64,000 nt of DNA from Clostridium thermarum (GTDB taxonomy: Bacteria > Bacillota > Clostridia > Clostridiales > Clostridiaceae): positions 3,167,001 through 3,231,000 of the forward strand of contig NZ_CP040924.1 in the NCBI RefSeq assembly GCF_006351925.1, in the 5' to 3' direction. The position numbers and the translations under genes are program-made. Positions 60,983-64,000 of this stretch are shown one piece after another. Positions within the stretch are counted from its first letter, which is position 1. Each line of letters opens with the position of its first letter. A model generated the notes under the pieces. It was not told where the DNA came from and ran no database searches. It saw only the letters and a list, made by a program, of their open reading frames with translations.

Positions 60983-61969
60983 TTATAGAGTCAGCAGTTC
61001 CTTCACCCATCTGTAGCATTGGTTTAGTTCTTCATCACTTATCCAGTCTGACCGATGTTCAAACATTACTTTGAAATTTGAATTTTTTCGCTTAATTATC
61101 TTTAAGTATTGCTCAATGGGGGCCCACCCCTCTTCAGTTCTTAAATGAGGTAGTACCGGATGATGGCTTTTCTCAAGATTATCTCTTACCCTGACATTCC
61201 AAAGATGTATTACTTCTGCATAGGTAGCAAATCTCTCAATAATGTCAACAGCATTAAAGTTTTTGTCCAGCTGATCTTGTAAGTGCAATCTTCCGGTATC
61301 CAGGCACAACTTTACCTTGGGATACTTATCAAACAGATATTCAAGAAAATCGCTCTTATAGATGTACTTGTTTAATGCATCCAGCTCCAAAACCGGTACA
61401 AAGTCATACTCCAAGCTCTTCTGTGTAAGCCATTTAAACAATTCTTCACTTTTCTCCCTAAAGAACTCAAAGGAATATTGTGCTTCAAATATATATTCAC
61501 TGCTGTCGGCAAAACGCCAGTTGCTCCAATCTACCACTTCATCTAAAATCACAGGCTTGGGATAGTGAAATAGCACATATTCCGGTTTTATTCTAGTTAA
61601 AAACTTTAATTCATCTTCTATTAGTTTAAAAGCCCCCTGCCGTTTTTCCTCATTCAAAGATAGAAACTGAGGGTCCCTTAATTCAGATATTCCACTACGA
61701 AGTGGATAATGTACTCCTATTTTAAAACTGTTATTCTTTGATTCCTTTATAAGACTTTCAATGTCTTCATTAGTTTCAAGTAAACAAGCCTCGATACCAA
61801 CAAAAACTAAAACGAATATCATAAATTTAATTAATTTAACTATCTTTAAATACTTTGAGTTAATATTCAATTTATTTTTTAGGGAACTTATTATATTTGT
61901 CTTGCTGCAAAGATAAGCTGAAAGAAAGCTGCCAATGATTACAGCAATAATTATTGATAAAATATCCAT
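60983..61969 (-). CDS. TIM-barrel (xylose-isomerase-like) protein with unusual membrane N-terminus
   Basis: 328 residues. From about 57 on it is an AP-endonuclease-2/xylose-isomerase-like barrel: GIEACLLETNEDI, KIGVHYPL near 83, YVLFHYPKP near 130, PVLELDALN near 190, LCLDTGRLHL near 222, VIHLWNVR near 250 and MFEHRSDW near 307, with His, Glu and Asp metal ligands. The first 56 residues form two hydrophobic helices (about 3-20 and 45-57), not expected in this soluble family. The stop of a possible upstream small frame overlaps this ATG (TAATG), with GGAG very close. The N-terminus could be a recent add-on or a mis-set start. Confidence 0.7.
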   Translation of the reverse strand: MDILSIIIAVIIGSFLSAYLCSKTNIISSLKNKLNINSKYLKIVKLIKFMIFVLVFVGIEACLLETNEDIESLIKESKNNSFKIGVHYPLRSGISELRDPQFLSLNEEKRQGAFKLIEDELKFLTRIKPEYVLFHYPKPVILDEVVDWSNWRFADSSEYIFEAQYSFEFFREKSEELFKWLTQKSLEYDFVPVLELDALNKYIYKSDFLEYLFDKYPKVKLCLDTGRLHLQDQLDKNFNAVDIIERFATYAEVIHLWNVRVRDNLEKSHHPVLPHLRTEEGWAPIEQYLKIIKRKNSNFKVMFEHRSDWISDEELNQCYRWVKELLTL

Positions 61970-62106
61970 TATCTCCTAACCTTGTCCTCTCTATTATCTT
62001 TATATAACTCAGCAAATGGATCCCATCTGGCTTTTCTTATCCATTTCCCTCCATGCCAAAAATATTCTATTCCGCGTTTATAAGCGCAGATAGTTTTGAA
62101 CAGAAT
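61969..62106 (-). other. Possible short coding frame or gene remnant
   Basis: A 45-codon frame rich in Trp (YFWHGGKWIRKARWDPFAEL is 20 residues of it) ends in TAATG, overlapping the start of the TIM-barrel gene, and begins inside the end of the HIT gene. It has no ATG, GTG or TTG start; only ATT or CTG. The composition looks coding, so it may be a decayed or noncanonically started gene. Confidence 0.35.
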
Positions 62107-62507
62107 TTTAGTACCGCTTCCCTATTACCCCTAGGCGCTTCCGGCCATTCATCTACTTTTACTCCCCAATATTCCCTTGGCGACCCCTTATACCTAGGTA
62201 CAATATGAAAATGAAGATGAGGTATATTATGTCCTATTACAAATGAATAAACATGCTCTACCGGAAACTCTTTCATATATACAGCGCTAGTTCTCTTCAT
62301 CATCCTGCCTACAGCACAGGATTCTTCGTCATTCATATCAGCTAAGCCCGGTATATGTCTCTTCACTTCTATAAAAACATAGCCAAGATAGACTTCTCCC
62401 TCCCCCGGATCTAAGTGATATATTGCAACCGCCTGATCTTCATATATTTTAAAGTCACTGGCATTATTTTCTCCCTTGTGCTTTTTGCATATAAAACAAT
62501 TTTCCAT
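62067..62507 (-). CDS. HIT-family nucleotide hydrolase
   Basis: 146 residues. The HIT active-site triad is HLHFHIVPRY near 95 (HxHxH), and an N-terminal CFICKKHKGE Cys pair may bind zinc. It hydrolyses nucleotidyl phosphoramidates or dinucleoside polyphosphates; the substrate is not known. The ribosome site GGGGGTAAGC precedes the ATG. Last 40 bp overlap the possible small frame. Confidence 0.9.
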   Translation of the reverse strand: MENCFICKKHKGENNASDFKIYEDQAVAIYHLDPGEGEVYLGYVFIEVKRHIPGLADMNDEESCAVGRMMKRTSAVYMKEFPVEHVYSFVIGHNIPHLHFHIVPRYKGSPREYWGVKVDEWPEAPRGNREAVLKFCSKLSALINAE

Positions 62508-62615
62508 AGCTTACCCCCTAACTAACTAACTAAATTAACCAATAATGTATAATATTATAACACAAAGACTTTTTAATAGATTATCTTCCAAAATATTTAA
62601 CTGAACATTCTTCAT

Positions 62616-62651
62616 AAAAAAGAGATGTTACAATTGTAACATCTCTTTTTT
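62616..62651 (-). terminator. Terminator between spoVR and the HIT gene
   Basis: A long perfect palindrome: AGAGATGTTACAA with its complement, flanked by A and T tracts on each side. Confidence 0.9.
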
Positions 62652-62684
62652 TATATTCTACTTATACCTAATATTCTGCTGTCC

Positions 62685-64000
62685 TTAACTCACTAGCACT
62701 ACTTCACTGTCATACTGTTTTGTTTTCAACTTTACATTATGGCCCCAAAGCTGGGCCACATACTTTAACGTAGCCTTTGCATAGTCCATACTCAACTCTC
62801 TGCCATCGTAGACATGTTCCAGTACCAGCGTTTTATCCTCCTTTGATACATCAACTACTCTTATCACCGGTACCACTCCCATTCCACAATTACTGCACAG
62901 CATGTTCCTTATAAAAGTCCAGCCTGTTTCGTCGGATACTTCCTGTATTACATAGTTGCTGCCGTCCTTTACATACTGGAAGAGATTCAACTCTTCACAC
63001 AATTCCTCTGTGAGATATCTTCTTAGGAAGGAAGCATCTCTTTCCAGCTTTCTTACTTCAAAGATTTTATCTCTGCCATAGGTATTGTACAGATACTCAA
63101 ATATCTTAAAGCCTACATAATAAGGATTCAGCCATCCAAGTCCCGGAGCAATTACATCATTATGTCTTTTAATAAATTCAAGATAGAGGCTGTCGGGGAG
63201 CTTTAACTGCTTTAAGATATTATAGTGCCAGAAGCTTGCCCAGCCTTCATTCATGATTTTAGTTTCAATTTGAGGAATAAAGTAGGCAGTTTCTGTTCTC
63301 ACTATCTGTATCAGATTTCTTTCCCACTCCTCCAGTGCTCCATATTTACTGATGAAATATAATAGGTCTTCCTCCGGTTCAAGGGGAATTTTATTTATAT
63401 CCGGAAGTCCTTCCTTTACATAGGGCTTCAGAATGCTGAATTCATCTTTCTTTCTCTTGCAGGCTTCCAACATTCTCTGTCTAATTTCTTCATCCTTTAG
63501 TCTTTTTTCACCTATGACTCTGCTGGTTTGGAGCTTTATTGCATGGGCGGCATCAAGTATTTTCTCCACATTTTCATAGCCAATGCTTGGATCATTGATA
63601 TAGTCTCTCACCCTGTCTGCATGGCTCTTAAACATTTCTACAGTATAATCAGCTTTGGTACCTTCAGTAAAGAGGCGGTTATTTTTGAAAAAGTCATTAT
63701 GTCCATATACGTGGGCCATAGTTAGAATTTGGAGCAGAAGAGTATTCTCCTTCATTAGATAAGCTAAGCAAGGATCAGAATTTATTACCATTTCATAAGG
63801 AAGGCCTGTAAGATTGTATCTGTACATTGTTCTATTTTTTTCATAGGCCTTTCCAAAGCTCCAATGAGGATACCTGGAGGGCATACCTAAGTAGGCCTCA
63901 TAGGCCAACATATCCTTATAGCCTATTAGTTCAAATTCCTGGCGGTAGTAGCTAAGTCCCATAGCATCAGCCATGTCTTCAACTAGCTCATTCCACTTTT
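62685..64000 (-). CDS. spoVR: SpoVR family protein, C-terminal part (cut by window edge)
   Basis: 437 residues are visible; the frame is open to the window end (KWNELVEDMADAMGLSYYRQ), so the true start lies outside. SpoVR signatures: SRYPHWSFGKAYE near the N-terminus, GLPYEMVINSDPC, AHVYGHNDFFKNN and MNEGWASFWHYNIL. SpoVR is involved in spore cortex formation in Bacillus. In many bacteria it is beside a PrkA kinase and a DUF444 gene, which would be expected just beyond the edge. Confidence 0.94.
   Translation of the reverse strand, partial: KWNELVEDMADAMGLSYYRQEFELIGYKDMLAYEAYLGMPSRYPHWSFGKAYEKNRTMYRYNLTGLPYEMVINSDPCLAYLMKENTLLLQILTMAHVYGHNDFFKNNRLFTEGTKADYTVEMFKSHADRVRDYINDPSIGYENVEKILDAAHAIKLQTSRVIGEKRLKDEEIRQRMLEACKRKKDEFSILKPYVKEGLPDINKIPLEPEEDLLYFISKYGALEEWERNLIQIVRTETAYFIPQIETKIMNEGWASFWHYNILKQLKLPDSLYLEFIKRHNDVIAPGLGWLNPYYVGFKIFEYLYNTYGRDKIFEVRKLERDASFLRRYLTEELCEELNLFQYVKDGSNYVIQEVSDETGWTFIRNMLCSNCGMGVVPVIRVVDVSKEDKTLVLEHVYDGRELSMDYAKATLKYVAQLWGHNVKLKTKQYDSEVVLVS

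Overview
The window is chromosomal DNA from a low-GC, endospore-forming Firmicute of the Clostridium type. Evidence: AT-rich code, strong GGAGG-type ribosome sites, frequent TTG/GTG starts, and many sporulation or germination genes (ypeB, spoIIR, a gerA-gerB-gerC operon, sipL, yabG, cotS/cotSA-like genes, spoVR). No rRNA, tRNA, CRISPR array, transposase or prophage was seen. This is core-genome sequence with a few accessory insertions.

Layout. 0-16 kb, nearly all on the minus strand: rpiB (partial), ywlE, sua5/tsaC, a ZIP transporter, prfA and a DUF1385-PrmC fusion; then a ComEC-like metallo-hydrolase flanked by two tiny lipoproteins, rpmE, rho, pyrG, a YwiB-like protein and the germination protein ypeB. 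15-31 kb: a UgtP-like glycolipid glycosyltransferase, spoIIR, the germination receptor operon, ispE, cyanophycin synthetase and cyanophycinase, sipL, a candidate small RNA, veg and yabG. 29-42 kb: a spore-coat polysaccharide-type region with three CotS-family kinases, one kinase-like protein without catalytic residues, and two CotSA-like GT4 glycosyltransferases. It is interrupted by a radical SAM/DUF4130 DNA-metabolism pair, a secreted amidase and a cytoplasmic pullulanase. 42-50 kb: an orphan sugar-binding lipoprotein, a galK/galT/LacI-regulator group, a short LarC-like protein and a PfkB kinase. 49-53 kb: an agrD-agrC-agrB quorum-sensing locus and a spore-coat-like protein behind a sigma-K-type promoter. 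53-64 kb: PAP2 phosphatase, ferritin, a nitric oxide/oxygen stress group (ric, flavodiiron protein, Crp/Fnr regulator), small enzymes and spoVR (partial).

How genes work together. Several stretches follow the sporulation cascade: a sigma-F-like promoter precedes spoIIR, a sigma-E-like one precedes sipL, and sigma-K-like ones precede yabG, the second cotS operon and the Met-rich coat-like gene. The galactose genes carry two near-identical operator candidates, one before galT and one before their LacI-type regulator. The pullulanase promoter carries a MalR-type palindrome. The ric/flavodiiron divergent promoter region carries an FNR-like box, matching the nearby Crp/Fnr protein.

Most notable: an AgrD-like peptide with no cysteine in its predicted signal core (a serine lactone is implied), an orphan ~87-nt RNA gene with promoter and terminator, a truncated pseudokinase translationally coupled inside a CotS operon, and dispersed palindromic repeats. 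All function calls rest on reading the sequence; no database search was run.
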